This document shows positions 20,459 through 28,419 of a DNA stretch of 56,370 nucleotides, in pieces. This stretch comes from Candidatus Peribacteria bacterium (lineage in GTDB: Bacteria > Patescibacteriota > Gracilibacteria > Peribacterales > Peribacteraceae). The position numbers and the translations under genes are program-made. The DNA is taken from the NCBI GenBank assembly GCA_016866875.1, contig VGKY01000006.1, positions 1 to 56,370 on the forward strand, written 5' to 3'. The notes under the pieces were generated by a model. That model was not told the origin of the DNA, ran no database searches, and was given only the letters and a program-made list of their open reading frames with translations. The stretch's first letter is position 1, and the number at the start of each line of letters is the position of its first letter.

Positions 20459-22210
20459 TTAATGGGAAGTCTGGTCATCGTTCTTCCGAGTGCAGAGGTA
20501 GTTTTCCAGCACCAGATAGTCCATTTTCGAATCCAAGAAGGTCTTAATGGCATCTTCTGGAGAGCAGACAATCGGCTCTTGGACATTGAGAGACGTATTG
20601 AGAACCATCGGAATCCCCGTCAGCTTTCGGAACTCTTCGATCAATTGCCAGTATTCAGGCGAAGTCTCTTTGCTCACTGATTGGATGCGGCTCGTGTCAT
20701 CGACGTGAACCACGGCAGGAATCAAGTGTTTCTTATTGGCCTTCGTTTTGAAGGCCATGAGCATGTACTTCGCCGGGTCAGGAATTGTGCGTCCAGTCTC
20801 AAACCACCGCTGCACATGCTCTTCAAGGACGCTTGGAGCCAACGGACGGAAGTCCTCACGCCTCTTCACTTTACTATTGATCCAATCCATCGCTTCTCTA
20901 TGTCTTGGGTCCGCAAGAAGGCTCCTGTGACCAAGTGCACGGGGACCGGCTTCCATTTTCCCTTGGAACCATGCAATGAGCTTTCCATCCGCAAGTAGTT
21001 TGGCAGTTGCTTCTGCCATTTTTTCGACAAACCTGTATTCCACGGCATCGCCATGCGCTGCCAATACTTCTGCGATATTTTCGTTTGCATACTGCGGTCC
21101 TTGGTAGGCATGAGGCACGGGTGTAGGTCTGTCGAGACCCAAAACATCTGTGTGAATCTGGAAAGCTGCACCCACTGCACCTCCTGCATCGTTCGCCGCA
21201 GGTTGGATGTAGATTTCATCGAACAATCCTTCCTCGGCCAATCTCGCATTCGATGCGACGTTGAGAGCAGTGCCTCCCGCCATACACAGTCTGCGTTCAC
21301 CCGTTTGCTCTTTGACCTCTTTGGCAAGGTTTAACACAACTTCTTCCGTGACACGCTGCAAGGCAGCGGCGATGTTCTTGTGCTTCTGCGTCAGCGGTTC
21401 TTCCTTCTTGCGACGAGCAATACTGAAGAGTTGTTCTATTTTGGTGAAGTCTCCTGTGCGGAACAGCATAATTTCGTTATTGACCTTGAAGGTTCCGGGC
21501 AGAGAGGAATCAACGATCATCCGGATACCCGGAAGTTCGTTATCAGCATCTCCGCAGGACGCTAAACCCATCACCTTCTCTGCGTCGTACTCGCTGAACC
21601 CAAGGAATTCCGACATCTTTTCCCAAAGGAAACCAATGGAGTTCGGATAATCAATTTCGCTCAGCTCACTGATCTCTTTTCCTTTGCCTGCGCCAATCCA
21701 CGTACTCTTCGATTCCCCAATTCCATCGACGATCAGGATGGCAGCGGAAGGGAAACCCGAAGAATGATATGCGCCAGCGGCATGAGCGACGTGGTGCTTC
21801 ACGTAATGGAAGATCGATGAAATATCTCTGTGGAAGAGTTCATTCAGCTTCTGCACCGCTCGCTGATTGCTTTCGAAGAACGCCTGTTCGCCTTCCGGTG
21901 TTCCCCAGCTGCCCGCCGCAATGTCGTGACCATTATCTGCACCGACCTGTTGGCGCAGACGTTCCTCCGGTTGGAAGTTGTAGGCAATCGCATCGATTTT
22001 ATCGAGATCGATTCCAGCAGCCTCAACACAGTAACGAATGGAGGCGACAGGAAGGTCATCCGCATTATCGACTCGCGCAGGCTTGGAGTGCTTCTTCCTA
22101 TTCAATCGCTCTTCCTCAATGAAAGAGATCAGTTCTCCGTTCTTCACAATGCAGGCGGAGCTTTCATGGTAGGCGCTATTGATGCCGAGGATGTGTACTG
22201 GTCTATTCAT
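20459..22210 (-). CDS. NodU/TobZ-type O-carbamoyltransferase
   Basis: 583 aa from the ATG at 22210 (MNRPVHILGINSAYHESSAC). The N-terminal Kae1-like domain has the metal-binding KHHVAHAAGAYHSSGF around 138-153 and VDGIGE. The C-terminal YrdC-like domain has FQGKMEAGPRALGHRSLLAD and NTSLNVQEPIV. The family transfers a carbamoyl group from carbamoyl phosphate, via carbamoyl-adenylate, to a hydroxyl of a sugar, antibiotic or nodulation factor. First gene of an operon with the amidohydrolase and divergent from a TrmB-like regulator 123 bases away. The substrate may be a sugar or nucleoside; nothing in the window identifies it. Confidence 0.92.
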   Translation of the reverse strand: MNRPVHILGINSAYHESSACIVKNGELISFIEEERLNRKKHSKPARVDNADDLPVASIRYCVEAAGIDLDKIDAIAYNFQPEERLRQQVGADNGHDIAAGSWGTPEGEQAFFESNQRAVQKLNELFHRDISSIFHYVKHHVAHAAGAYHSSGFPSAAILIVDGIGESKSTWIGAGKGKEISELSEIDYPNSIGFLWEKMSEFLGFSEYDAEKVMGLASCGDADNELPGIRMIVDSSLPGTFKVNNEIMLFRTGDFTKIEQLFSIARRKKEEPLTQKHKNIAAALQRVTEEVVLNLAKEVKEQTGERRLCMAGGTALNVASNARLAEEGLFDEIYIQPAANDAGGAVGAAFQIHTDVLGLDRPTPVPHAYQGPQYANENIAEVLAAHGDAVEYRFVEKMAEATAKLLADGKLIAWFQGKMEAGPRALGHRSLLADPRHREAMDWINSKVKRREDFRPLAPSVLEEHVQRWFETGRTIPDPAKYMLMAFKTKANKKHLIPAVVHVDDTSRIQSVSKETSPEYWQLIEEFRKLTGIPMVLNTSLNVQEPIVCSPEDAIKTFLDSKMDYLVLENYLCTRKNDDQTSH

Positions 22211-22230
22211 GAAAATTATTATATTATATA

Positions 22231-22290
22231 CTATCAATTTTCCTAATTCTTACTCATATTGATAGTTATTTTTGGCTTATATAAGCCAAA
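22231..22290. promoter_or_regulatory. Divergent control region with two inverted repeats (putative TrmB operator)
   Basis: The AT-rich 123-base gap between the carbamoyltransferase and the TrmB-like regulator contains two palindromes. One is CTATCAAT (22231-22238) facing ATTGATAG (22258-22265). The other is a perfect 20-base palindrome, TTTGGCTTATATAAGCCAAA, at 22271-22290. TrmB-family regulators bind palindromic operators in divergent promoters, so these are likely autoregulatory and operon operators. The palindrome could instead form an RNA hairpin. Which promoter each site overlaps was not resolved. Confidence 0.65.
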
Positions 22291-22333
22291 ATATAGTGTC
22301 GATTTTTTCGGCAAATCTAGATATACTGGTTCT

Positions 22334-23080
22334 ATGATAGAACAAATCCTCACCCAGAACGGTTTCACGGACAAGGAAGCCAAGGTCTATTTGGCTGCTC
22401 TCGAAATAGGGGAAGCTACAGTCGGCAGCATTGCTACGAAAACGCGCCTCAAACGCAGCACGGTCTACAGCCTTGTGGAGGAACTGCTCAGTAATGGCAT
22501 CCTCTCAATGCAGAAGCGCAGGGGAATCAAAAGAATCTCCGCCTTGTCACCACAGGTCCTTATTGAGCGTCTTCGCCATTCCCTGGCCTTGGCAGAGGGT
22601 GCGTTACCCGCTTTGCTCGACATGGCGTATTCATCACCTTTGAAACCGCGTGTGCGCTTCTATGAGGGCGTCGAAGGCATCAAGGAAGTCCTCCTAGAAG
22701 TGAATAATGCAGCCAAAGTCGAACCCGGCATGATCTTCACCGATTATGAACTCATGCCAAAGGAGGTTTTCGATTTCATTCGCCAGCTTGTCCCTAACCG
22801 AAAATCCACACAAAACTTTCTTCGCATTATTGTTCCACCCAATGCAAGAAACATTGCTGTTCAGGAAGAAGAGGATCAACTGCACTACGCAGAGCATCGC
22901 ATCGCCAACTTCCCACTTGAAAATAATCCTATCGAACTGACACTCTTCGGCAATACGAAGGTAGGCTTTCTTTCTTATACGAATAATGAATTCTTTGCTG
23001 TGGTAGTTGATTCAAAAGCTGTCTACCACACACTGAAAAACCTATTCTTGCTTGTGTGGGCTAATGCGAAGGCAAAATAA
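22334..23080 (+). CDS. TrmB-like transcriptional regulator
   Basis: About 248 aa from the ATG at 22334 (MIEQILTQNGFTDKEAKVYL). N-terminal winged helix of the TrmB type (about 1-70: LTQNGFTDKEAKVYLAALE, TRLKRSTVYSLVEELLSNG). A helical linker and a C-terminal alpha/beta effector domain follow (about 90-245; RVRFYEGVEGIKEVLLEVNN, LTLFGNTKVGFLSY). TrmB proteins sense sugars or related metabolites and bind palindromic operators. The divergent layout with the carbamoyltransferase/amidohydrolase operon argues that it controls that operon and itself. The in-frame extension to 22259 crosses the palindrome and was rejected. Confidence 0.88.
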   Translation: MIEQILTQNGFTDKEAKVYLAALEIGEATVGSIATKTRLKRSTVYSLVEELLSNGILSMQKRRGIKRISALSPQVLIERLRHSLALAEGALPALLDMAYSSPLKPRVRFYEGVEGIKEVLLEVNNAAKVEPGMIFTDYELMPKEVFDFIRQLVPNRKSTQNFLRIIVPPNARNIAVQEEEDQLHYAEHRIANFPLENNPIELTLFGNTKVGFLSYTNNEFFAVVVDSKAVYHTLKNLFLLVWANAKAK

Positions 23081-23121
23081 CAAACTTCGTAACGCTCCTC
23101 AGTTTTGCTGTCCAAGAGTAG

Positions 23122-23150
23122 CCTCCTAAGGATTTCGATAAAATAGGAGG
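23122..23150 (+). promoter_or_regulatory. Hairpin that would sequester a Shine-Dalgarno sequence
   Basis: CCTCCTA at 23122-23128 is the exact complement of TAGGAGG at 23144-23150, with a 15-base loop. TAGGAGG is a perfect Shine-Dalgarno core but abuts the ATG at 23151 with no spacer. It may therefore be an RNA structure of another kind, or the real start may lie elsewhere. Seen in sequence; function is inference. Confidence 0.35.
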
Positions 23151-23465
23151 ATGCAAAATACGACATCGCTCCAAAAAGTTCCGCAGGGATTCGCCTCACT
23201 ACACTCCATAGACGATGGTGAAGAGAAGGCCTATTGGAAGCTCAAGGAGAAGAAGAAACGTACAAAGAAAGAGCAGGAAAACCTCGTGAGGCTTGAGAGG
23301 AAAATGCACGATGAAACACAGGCAGACCGACAATATGCGCCTGTACTTTCACTATGGTGCCCAGGAGAGGACTCGAACCTCCACAGGATTGCTCCCACAC
23401 GCCCCTCAAGCGTGCGCGTCTACCAGTTTCGCCACCTGGGCATTGGATACAGAAAGATCGTCTGA
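23151..23465 (+). CDS. Doubtful short ORF running antisense into tRNA-Leu
   Basis: The first ~65 residues look protein-like: a strongly charged helix with EEKAYWKLKEKKKRTKKEQE and NLVRLERKMHDE. The last ~35 residues are only the complement of the tRNA-Leu gene, so the frame stays open there for RNA, not protein, reasons. The ATG directly follows AGGAGG without spacing. I list it because the N-terminal part could be a real small protein whose end was lost. No family recognised. Confidence 0.25.
   Translation: MQNTTSLQKVPQGFASLHSIDDGEEKAYWKLKEKKKRTKKEQENLVRLERKMHDETQADRQYAPVLSLWCPGEDSNLHRIAPTRPSSVRVYQFRHLGIGYRKIV
23355..23441 (-). tRNA. tRNA-Leu (anticodon GAG)
   Basis: On the minus strand the acceptor GCCCAGG (23441-23435) pairs with CCTGGGC (23365-23359). 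The D arm contains TGGCGAAACTGGTAGACG. The anticodon stem CACGC/GCGTG encloses the loop TTGAGGG, giving anticodon GAG for CUC/CUU leucine codons. A long type II variable arm and the T loop GGTTCGAGTCC follow. Discriminator A and an encoded CCA (23357-23355) complete it. Isolated, not in a tRNA cluster. Confidence 0.95.
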
Positions 23466-23586
23466 GTCTGACTGAGAAATATGAGCTTTGAGCCACTCTT
23501 TTCCACAACCTGACTTCGAGTATTTTTCCCTATCCCTAGCCTCCTGTCGAGTCTTGAACGGGCAAACATTGCCCAAAAAGCCCCTC

Positions 23587-24192
23587 TTAGGGCATGGGGG
23601 GCATTTGAACCTCCTGCAGCTTCCGTACGAGACCGCTGGTTATTTCTTGGAATGTTCCGCGGATTTCGGCGTGGAGCGTGAGGAGTGCCTGCTCCATACC
23701 CCCCATATCGGAGATGCCGATGAGTGCGTGTGGCAATATTCCTGCGTTGTGTCGCAAGAACCCCTCTCGGACACTGTTGCAGAGCACCTCGACAGTCGCA
23801 CACTTACCGCGACATGCCAGATTGTGGATGTGCTTTCTCGTCGCACGGATGCTGTGATCGATGCCGACCAGTCGTTGTCGTAGAGCACGATACGCCAATA
23901 TTTCTTCTCTGAAAGAGTGTCCGTGGTGTCTTCCAAGAACAACGTATGCTTCCTCAATGGGGTCGTTCCCTTCACGCGCATCGTTGAAGTGGGGACAGGC
24001 GGGCCTGCCGAGCTTCACGTCAGCAGAGCAGAGGGGGTTGAGGTGACGTGTGCTGATCACGGGAAGGAGTACGGTTGTCTGCCGTACTTCCAGTTTCAAT
24101 TGTTCGTGGCGCAATCCACAGTCGGGAAAGGAAAAGGACTGCAACTCGGCGATGAGTCTTGACTCCTCACACATATGCACGAGCGTAGACAT
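23587..24192 (-). CDS. Hypothetical protein with conserved-looking Cys/His
   Basis: About 201 aa from the ATG at 24192 (MSTLVHMCEESRLIAEL). In-frame sequence further upstream to 24483 is poor and overlaps the opposite-strand lipoprotein candidate. Features visible: RPACPHFNDAREGNDPIEEA, then a helical stretch (REEILAYRALRQRLVGIDHSI), NLACRGKCATVEVLCNSV, and a helical C-terminus. The Cys/His spacing could bind a metal, but no known motif is matched. No transmembrane segment or signal peptide. Divergent from the 24.4-24.8 kb lipoprotein gene. Family not recognised. Confidence 0.5.
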   Translation of the reverse strand: MSTLVHMCEESRLIAELQSFSFPDCGLRHEQLKLEVRQTTVLLPVISTRHLNPLCSADVKLGRPACPHFNDAREGNDPIEEAYVVLGRHHGHSFREEILAYRALRQRLVGIDHSIRATRKHIHNLACRGKCATVEVLCNSVREGFLRHNAGILPHALIGISDMGGMEQALLTLHAEIRGTFQEITSGLVRKLQEVQMPPMP

Positions 24193-24744
24193 TTTGGCTT
24201 TCCAGACAAGAGATTTCACCCTGCAATCGTCGTCAGCCCAAGGACAAAGAGGATCGTAGAGGCCACAAAGGTCCATTTGCAGGGCTTGCCACAGGACTTG
24301 CATACGGGGGAGTACACTGTAGGTATCGGGAGACTTGAGCACGCGCCATCCGGCCTGCACGCTTCTCCGACTGCGACACTGCAGCCTAAGGACTCCAGCC
24401 GTCTTTTCCGTTTGACACTCGCTGGTGGGTTGGTGCTTCCTGGATGTGAGCCACCGCGCAAACCTGCTCCTCCCATGGCGCATAAGCCGGCCGAGGTGAA
24501 CCCACAGTCATTTCCAGATACAGAGGAAGGTGAGGAGCTTCTTGCCCTTGTCGATACCTCTATTCTACCGATCCCGCAAACCGTCCCTGAAGTTCTTCAG
24601 CAGATCCAGCCCGATATCCGCGAGGAAGGGGACAGGCCGCTGACGCTCGGTGAGGGCGCCTGGGTGAAGCTCCCAGACGGCCGCCAGATCAAGAAGGTGT
24701 ACTCAGCGGACGGCGCCTTCTTGTTCGCCGACGGTACTCGCTGA
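24175..24744 (+). CDS. Probable small lipoprotein, start uncertain, likely frameshifted at its 3' end
   Basis: The reliable part begins near 24380. RLFRLTLAGGLVLPGC (Cys codon at 24445) looks like a lipoprotein signal with an LxxC lipobox. A Pro-rich linker, an acidic stretch and a C-terminal WVKLPDGRQIKKVYSADGAF segment follow. The only ATG for the full signal is at 24175, which adds ~65 unlikely residues; a rare CTG at 24379 or ATG 24475 (no signal) are alternatives. After the TGA at 24742-24744, a +1 frame continues as DGEIPKFPVSTPATVGFIV and ends ...EPEEP at a TAA at 24821-24823. This suggests a one-base indel near 24741. Function unknown. Confidence 0.5.
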   Translation: MHERRHFGFPDKRFHPAIVVSPRTKRIVEATKVHLQGLPQDLHTGEYTVGIGRLEHAPSGLHASPTATLQPKDSSRLFRLTLAGGLVLPGCEPPRKPAPPMAHKPAEVNPQSFPDTEEGEELLALVDTSILPIPQTVPEVLQQIQPDIREEGDRPLTLGEGAWVKLPDGRQIKKVYSADGAFLFADGTR

Positions 24745-24863
24745 TGGTGAGATTCCCAAATTTCCTGTGAGCACCCCGGCAACGGTCGGGTTCATCGTCA
24801 AGGATGAACCGGAAGAGCCGTAATGCATTGTCGGACGGGAGTTATTTTGCGACAATCGGCGCT

Positions 24864-27566
24864 ATGAAGCCCCAAATCCCCACCTCTCCGAAGCCCTTTT
24901 TCGACACCGTTTTCCATGCCGTGAGCTCTGCGGAGGCATGTAGAGTGCTCGGAGCCGATCCCCACCGGGGGCTTTCCCCTGAGCAGGCGCGGCATCGTAG
25001 TGAAATCTATGGGGTCAATGCTCTTCTGGTGACGAAGAAGGCATCGCCGTTCAAAATTTTATTTGCACAGTTCTGCAATGTCCTCACGGTGATCCTGCTC
25101 CTCGGTGCCGGAGTCTCGGCTGCGCTGGGGCATGCGGTAGAAGCAGTCACGATTGCCGTGATTGTTGTTTTTTCTGTGCTGCTTGGATTCATCCAGGAAT
25201 TTCGGGCCGAGAAAGCCATCGATGCCCTCAAACGGATGGCGGCGCCTTCCGCAATCATCCTTCGCGATGGTGAAGAAATGGACGTTCCCGCCGAGGAGAT
25301 CGTCCCCGGAGATATGGTCATTCTTACGACAGGAGACCGTGTTCCAGCGGATGGGCGTGTAGTCCTTTCGGTGAATATGCAGACCGATGAGGCTGCGATG
25401 ACAGGGGAGTCCCTTCCCGTGGAGAAAGATGCTCACGCAACGATCTCTGAAAAAGCGTCGCTCGGCGATCGCAGGACGATGGTATATGCGGGAACTTCCG
25501 TGAGCTACGGTCGCGGAACGGCCGTTGTCACGGCGACCGGAATGCACACCGAGTTTGGGGCCATCGCCGGGATGCTTTCTACGGTGGAGACCGCCGAGAC
25601 ACCGCTTCAAAAAAGTCTCGATCGCATGGGACATCATCTTGCGCGCGCGGCGTTTGTCATCATCGCGATCATCGCTGGCCTCGGACTCATGCGCGGCCAG
25701 CCCATCATCGAGGTGCTGCTCTTTGGCATCGCACTCGCCGTTGCGGTCGTTCCGGAAGCGCTTCCCGCTGTGGTCACCATCTCTCTCGCTATCGGTGTAC
25801 AGCGTATGGTGCGGCGCCACGCGCTCATCCGCAGGCTTCCCGCCGTGGAGACGCTTGGGTGTACGTCGGTGATTTGCTCGGATAAGACCGGAACGCTCAC
25901 GAAGGACCAGATGACGGTGCGCAAGGTATTTGTAGGAGACAACTTTATCGACGTGACTGGCGCAGGGTACGAACCACACGGTTCCTTCTTGCTTGGCGAG
26001 AAAGAAATCACGCCAGATGCATTGCTCATCGAGCTCCTGCAGGCCGGCGCTCTCGCGAGCGATGCCCGCCTTACACATATCGAGGGGGATGGTTGGACGG
26101 TGCGGGGTGACCCCACCGAGGGTGCGCTGATTGCCGTTGCGGCAAAAGCCGGTCTTAAAAAAGAAGCTCTCGATGAGCGCTTTCCCCGCATCGCGGAAAT
26201 TCCCTTCACGTCTGAAAGCAAGCGGATGACCACGATCCACAGTGTCGATGGACCGGACATTGCCTACACCAAGGGCGCGCCGGAGATCGTGCTTTCAGCG
26301 TGTACGGGCATCCGCACAGAAAAGGGCTACGCGATGCTCAGTCCAGATGATCGAGAACGCATTCTCTCCGCTGCGCAAACGATGGCGGGCAAGGCTCTTC
26401 GGGTACTCGCCGTTGCGTCCAAAGAGGGGGATGACGTCGCGACCGCACAAAAGGATATGACGTTTCTCGGTCTTCTCGGCATGATCGATCCTCCGCGTCC
26501 CGACGCCGCTGATGCCGTGATGCGCTGCAAGAGCGCGGGGATCTCCGTCATCATGATCACCGGCGACCATCCCGTGACTGCGCAGGCGATCGCGAAGGAG
26601 CTTGGGATTCTCGATGGTGGACGCGCCGTGACGGGATCGGATCTTGATGCCATGGACGATGCAGAGCTTGCCGGCAGCGTTATGGACATCGATGTCTTCG
26701 CGCGTGTGTCCCCCAGTCATAAGCTGAGGATTGTCAGTAGTCTCCAAGGTCTCGGGCACACCGTTGCCATGACGGGCGACGGGGTCAACGATGCTCCAGC
26801 GCTCAAGAAAGCGGACATCGGTGTGGCGATGGGCATCAACGGCACGGACGTCACGCGCGAAGCCGCCGCGATGACGCTCACAGACGACAACTTCGCCTCC
26901 ATCGTCGCAGCCGTGGAGGAAGGGCGGCAGATCTTTGCCAATATCCACAAGTATCTGCTCTACCTCCTCTCGTCCAATACCGGGGAGATCGTTCTCATGA
27001 CCGCGGCGACGCTCGCGGGTGTTCCGCTGCCGCTCACCGCGGCACAGATCCTCTACGTGAACCTCGCAACGGATGGGCTTCCCGCGCTTGCGCTCTCTGT
27101 GGAGCCACCTGAGGAAGACCTCATGCGCAAGCCGCCGCGATCGAGTCGCTCGGGCATCTTCTCCCGTCGCACCCTTACACTCATGGTGCTCGGCGGCGCG
27201 TGGTCTGCGACCGTGAACCTCGGTCTCTTCCTCTGGGCGCTCTCTTCGGGACGGCCTCTTCCCGAAGCTATGACGATGGTGTTTGCTTCACTCTGCATGA
27301 TCGAGTTTCTGAAGGCCTACTGCTTCCGCTCCGACCGTTCGTCGATCTTCCGCAGGCCCTTTGCAAATCGCTGGCTGAACCTCGCGACACTTTCATCGAT
27401 GCTGCTTCTCGCCTGCGTGATGTACGTGCCTTTCTTCCAGGGTCCGTTCAAGACCGTGGCCCTGCCCGCAGATGATCTCCTCTTCATCACGCTCGCAGCT
27501 CTCTCCGTCGTTCCGGTACTGGAAATCGGCAAGATCCTCACGTGCCGGTGGATGCCGGAGCGGTAG
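24864..27566 (+). CDS. P-type cation-transporting ATPase (P2A/Ca2+-type)
   Basis: 900 aa from the ATG at 24864 (MKPQIPTSPKPFFDTV). N-terminal cation-ATPase domain, actuator TGES (180-183), transmembrane VVPEALPAVVTISLAIG (PEALP at 297-301, the P2 type), phosphorylation site DKTGTLT (D340), nucleotide-domain KGAPE, hinge MTGDGVNDAPALKKADIG, and about ten helices. PExLP plus the SDKTGTLT context fit SERCA/PMR1-like Ca2+ (or Mn2+) pumps rather than heavy-metal P1B pumps, since there is no CPx. It would export Ca2+ from the cytoplasm. Metal specificity is inference. Confidence 0.93.
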   Translation: MKPQIPTSPKPFFDTVFHAVSSAEACRVLGADPHRGLSPEQARHRSEIYGVNALLVTKKASPFKILFAQFCNVLTVILLLGAGVSAALGHAVEAVTIAVIVVFSVLLGFIQEFRAEKAIDALKRMAAPSAIILRDGEEMDVPAEEIVPGDMVILTTGDRVPADGRVVLSVNMQTDEAAMTGESLPVEKDAHATISEKASLGDRRTMVYAGTSVSYGRGTAVVTATGMHTEFGAIAGMLSTVETAETPLQKSLDRMGHHLARAAFVIIAIIAGLGLMRGQPIIEVLLFGIALAVAVVPEALPAVVTISLAIGVQRMVRRHALIRRLPAVETLGCTSVICSDKTGTLTKDQMTVRKVFVGDNFIDVTGAGYEPHGSFLLGEKEITPDALLIELLQAGALASDARLTHIEGDGWTVRGDPTEGALIAVAAKAGLKKEALDERFPRIAEIPFTSESKRMTTIHSVDGPDIAYTKGAPEIVLSACTGIRTEKGYAMLSPDDRERILSAAQTMAGKALRVLAVASKEGDDVATAQKDMTFLGLLGMIDPPRPDAADAVMRCKSAGISVIMITGDHPVTAQAIAKELGILDGGRAVTGSDLDAMDDAELAGSVMDIDVFARVSPSHKLRIVSSLQGLGHTVAMTGDGVNDAPALKKADIGVAMGINGTDVTREAAAMTLTDDNFASIVAAVEEGRQIFANIHKYLLYLLSSNTGEIVLMTAATLAGVPLPLTAAQILYVNLATDGLPALALSVEPPEEDLMRKPPRSSRSGIFSRRTLTLMVLGGAWSATVNLGLFLWALSSGRPLPEAMTMVFASLCMIEFLKAYCFRSDRSSIFRRPFANRWLNLATLSSMLLLACVMYVPFFQGPFKTVALPADDLLFITLAALSVVPVLEIGKILTCRWMPER

Positions 27567-27583
27567 GTGAGGTATACGAGCGG

Positions 27584-27769
27584 TTACTTCCTGCCCTTTG
27601 CCGAAGCGACGAACTGTTCCTCGGTCATGGCGGGCGACACGCGGCGCACTTTCGAGAGGATCTGCTCCCTCGCCATGCCCGTCATCGAGGCGTACTGGGC
27701 TCGGAGCTTTTCCAGTTTCGCCTGTCGCTTGCGGCGTGCGTGGATTTCGCGTTGTCGGATGCGGGACAT
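27584..27769 (-). CDS. Small basic protein, DUF6800-like
   Basis: 61 aa: a very basic first half (MSRIRQREIHARRKRQAKLE, KLRAQYASM) and a short second domain (REQILSKVRRVSPAMTEEQF). This layout, a basic helix followed by ILxKVxxVSP, matches a short conserved protein common in Patescibacteria, possibly nucleic-acid or ribosome associated. It converges on the P-type ATPase gene, 17 bases from its stop. The family name is from memory of the pattern and unverified. Confidence 0.6.
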   Translation of the reverse strand: MSRIRQREIHARRKRQAKLEKLRAQYASMTGMAREQILSKVRRVSPAMTEEQFVASAKGRK

Positions 27770-27865
27770 GGAGGGGAGGAAGGAGACCGGACAGTATTAT
27801 CCGATAGAGGGTGGGAAGGGAAGCGGGGAAAGGGAAGAAATGGCAAGCACATAGGTACCGAGTGA

Positions 27866-27893
27866 TTGACATAAATATATTTTTCAATATATT
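27866..27893 (+). promoter_or_regulatory. Sigma-70 type promoter of mini-unit 1
   Basis: -35 TTGACA at 27866-27871, 16-base spacer, -10 TATATT at 27888-27893. The same hexamer spacing recurs in units 2 and 3. Transcription would start near 27900, just before the structured leader. Confidence 0.7.
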
Positions 27894-27899
27894 TTTTCC

Positions 27900-28003
27900 G
27901 TTCTTTTACAGCTTGCGTTGGGGTGTTTGCAGCAAATCGCCTGACATGTATCGCTTGGCGGAGTGCCGGGCAGGTCAGACACTGTTTGTTGCAATGGACC
28001 CCA
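27900..28003 (+). promoter_or_regulatory. Structured 5' leader of mini-unit 1 (candidate cis-acting RNA)
   Basis: Nested helices are visible. Outer helix TGGGGT (27919-27924) with ACCCCA (27998-28003). Second helix GCAGCAAA (27929-27936) with TTTGTTGC (27985-27992), one G-U pair. Inner CTGAC (27941-27945) with GTCAG (27974-27978), enclosing a small GGC/GCC hairpin. The leader ends about 17 bases before the ATG of the small ORF; its ribosome site AAAGGAG lies just outside the outer helix. Nearly identical to leader 2 from the CTTTTACAG box to the outer helix. No known riboswitch class recognised. Confidence 0.7.
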
Positions 28004-28020
28004 GAAAAGGAGCATCGAAG

Positions 28021-28182
28021 ATGACGAACGTCATGGATGACCGGGAACGTGTCTTGTGGCGTCTGGAGCAGATGGAAAAGGAAGGCACCATCGACAAGTT
28101 TGATTTTGCCGTCCTACACATTCTGCGAGTGTCGCTTTTGACACTCTCAGATGCCATTAGACTGGCGGATATTCTGGTCTAG
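28021..28182 (+). CDS. Small ORF of mini-unit 1, paralogous to unit 2 ORF
   Basis: 53 aa, starting MTNVMDDRERVLWRLEQMEK. The ribosome site AAAGGAG is about 9 bases upstream of the ATG at 28021. All-helical prediction. RLEQMEKEGTIDKFDFAVLH aligns with RLRKRRESGEIDEFNHVVLS of the unit 2 ORF, so these are paralogs. The frame is also open through the leader, but the promoter position argues that the leader is untranslated. No domain recognised. Confidence 0.6.
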   Translation: MTNVMDDRERVLWRLEQMEKEGTIDKFDFAVLHILRVSLLTLSDAIRLADILV

Positions 28183-28193
28183 TCTGGGAGCCC

Positions 28194-28220
28194 GACCCGG
28201 CGACCGCAAGTCGCCGGGTC
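28194..28220 (+). terminator. GC-rich hairpin ending mini-unit 1
   Basis: Perfect 11-bp stem GACCCGGCGAC/GTCGCCGGGTC with a 5-base loop, 11 bases after the ORF stop. There is no good U tract after it, so it is a terminator-like or 3'-protective hairpin. Unit 2 has a related stem. Confidence 0.6.
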
Positions 28221-28264
28221 AACCTTTCGCGCCTACGGACGCTGTGTCGTAAGGGCAAAGGGAC

Positions 28265-28292
28265 TTGACATTTATCACATAATCAATAGAAT
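28265..28292 (+). promoter_or_regulatory. Sigma-70 type promoter of mini-unit 2
   Basis: -35 TTGACA at 28265-28270, 16-base spacer, -10 TAGAAT at 28287-28292. The whole stretch through ACGGCTCTTTTACA is shared with unit 3 with few changes. Confidence 0.75.
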
Positions 28293-28298
28293 GTTACG

Positions 28299-28402
28299 GC
28301 TCTTTTACAGCTTGCGTTGGGGTGTTTGCAGCAAACCGCCTGACATGTATCGCTTGGCGGAGTGCCGGGCAGGTCAGACACTGTTTGTTGCAATGGACCC
28401 CA
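28299..28402 (+). promoter_or_regulatory. Structured 5' leader of mini-unit 2 (candidate cis-acting RNA)
   Basis: Outer helix TGGGGT (28318-28323) with ACCCCA (28397-28402). Second helix GCAGCAAA (28328-28335) with TTTGTTGC (28384-28391). The inner region is as in leader 1. It precedes the ribosome site GAGGAGA and the ATG at 28420. About 100 of the leader bases are identical to unit 1 although the surrounding ORFs have diverged, which points to selection or recent copying of the leader itself. Confidence 0.7.
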
Positions 28403-28419
28403 GATCGAGGAGAGTTCGT

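Noticed and set aside
23293-23475. Short ORF containing QERTRTSTGLLPHAP over the tRNA region
   Set aside because: It is the complement of tRNA-Leu(GAG), a well-known source of false protein predictions.
28291-28419. Translation of leader 2 as an N-terminal extension starting ATGTTACGG
   Set aside because: The ATG overlaps the -10 box of a good promoter, and the leader shows paired-base changes, so an untranslated RNA is more likely. Not fully excluded.
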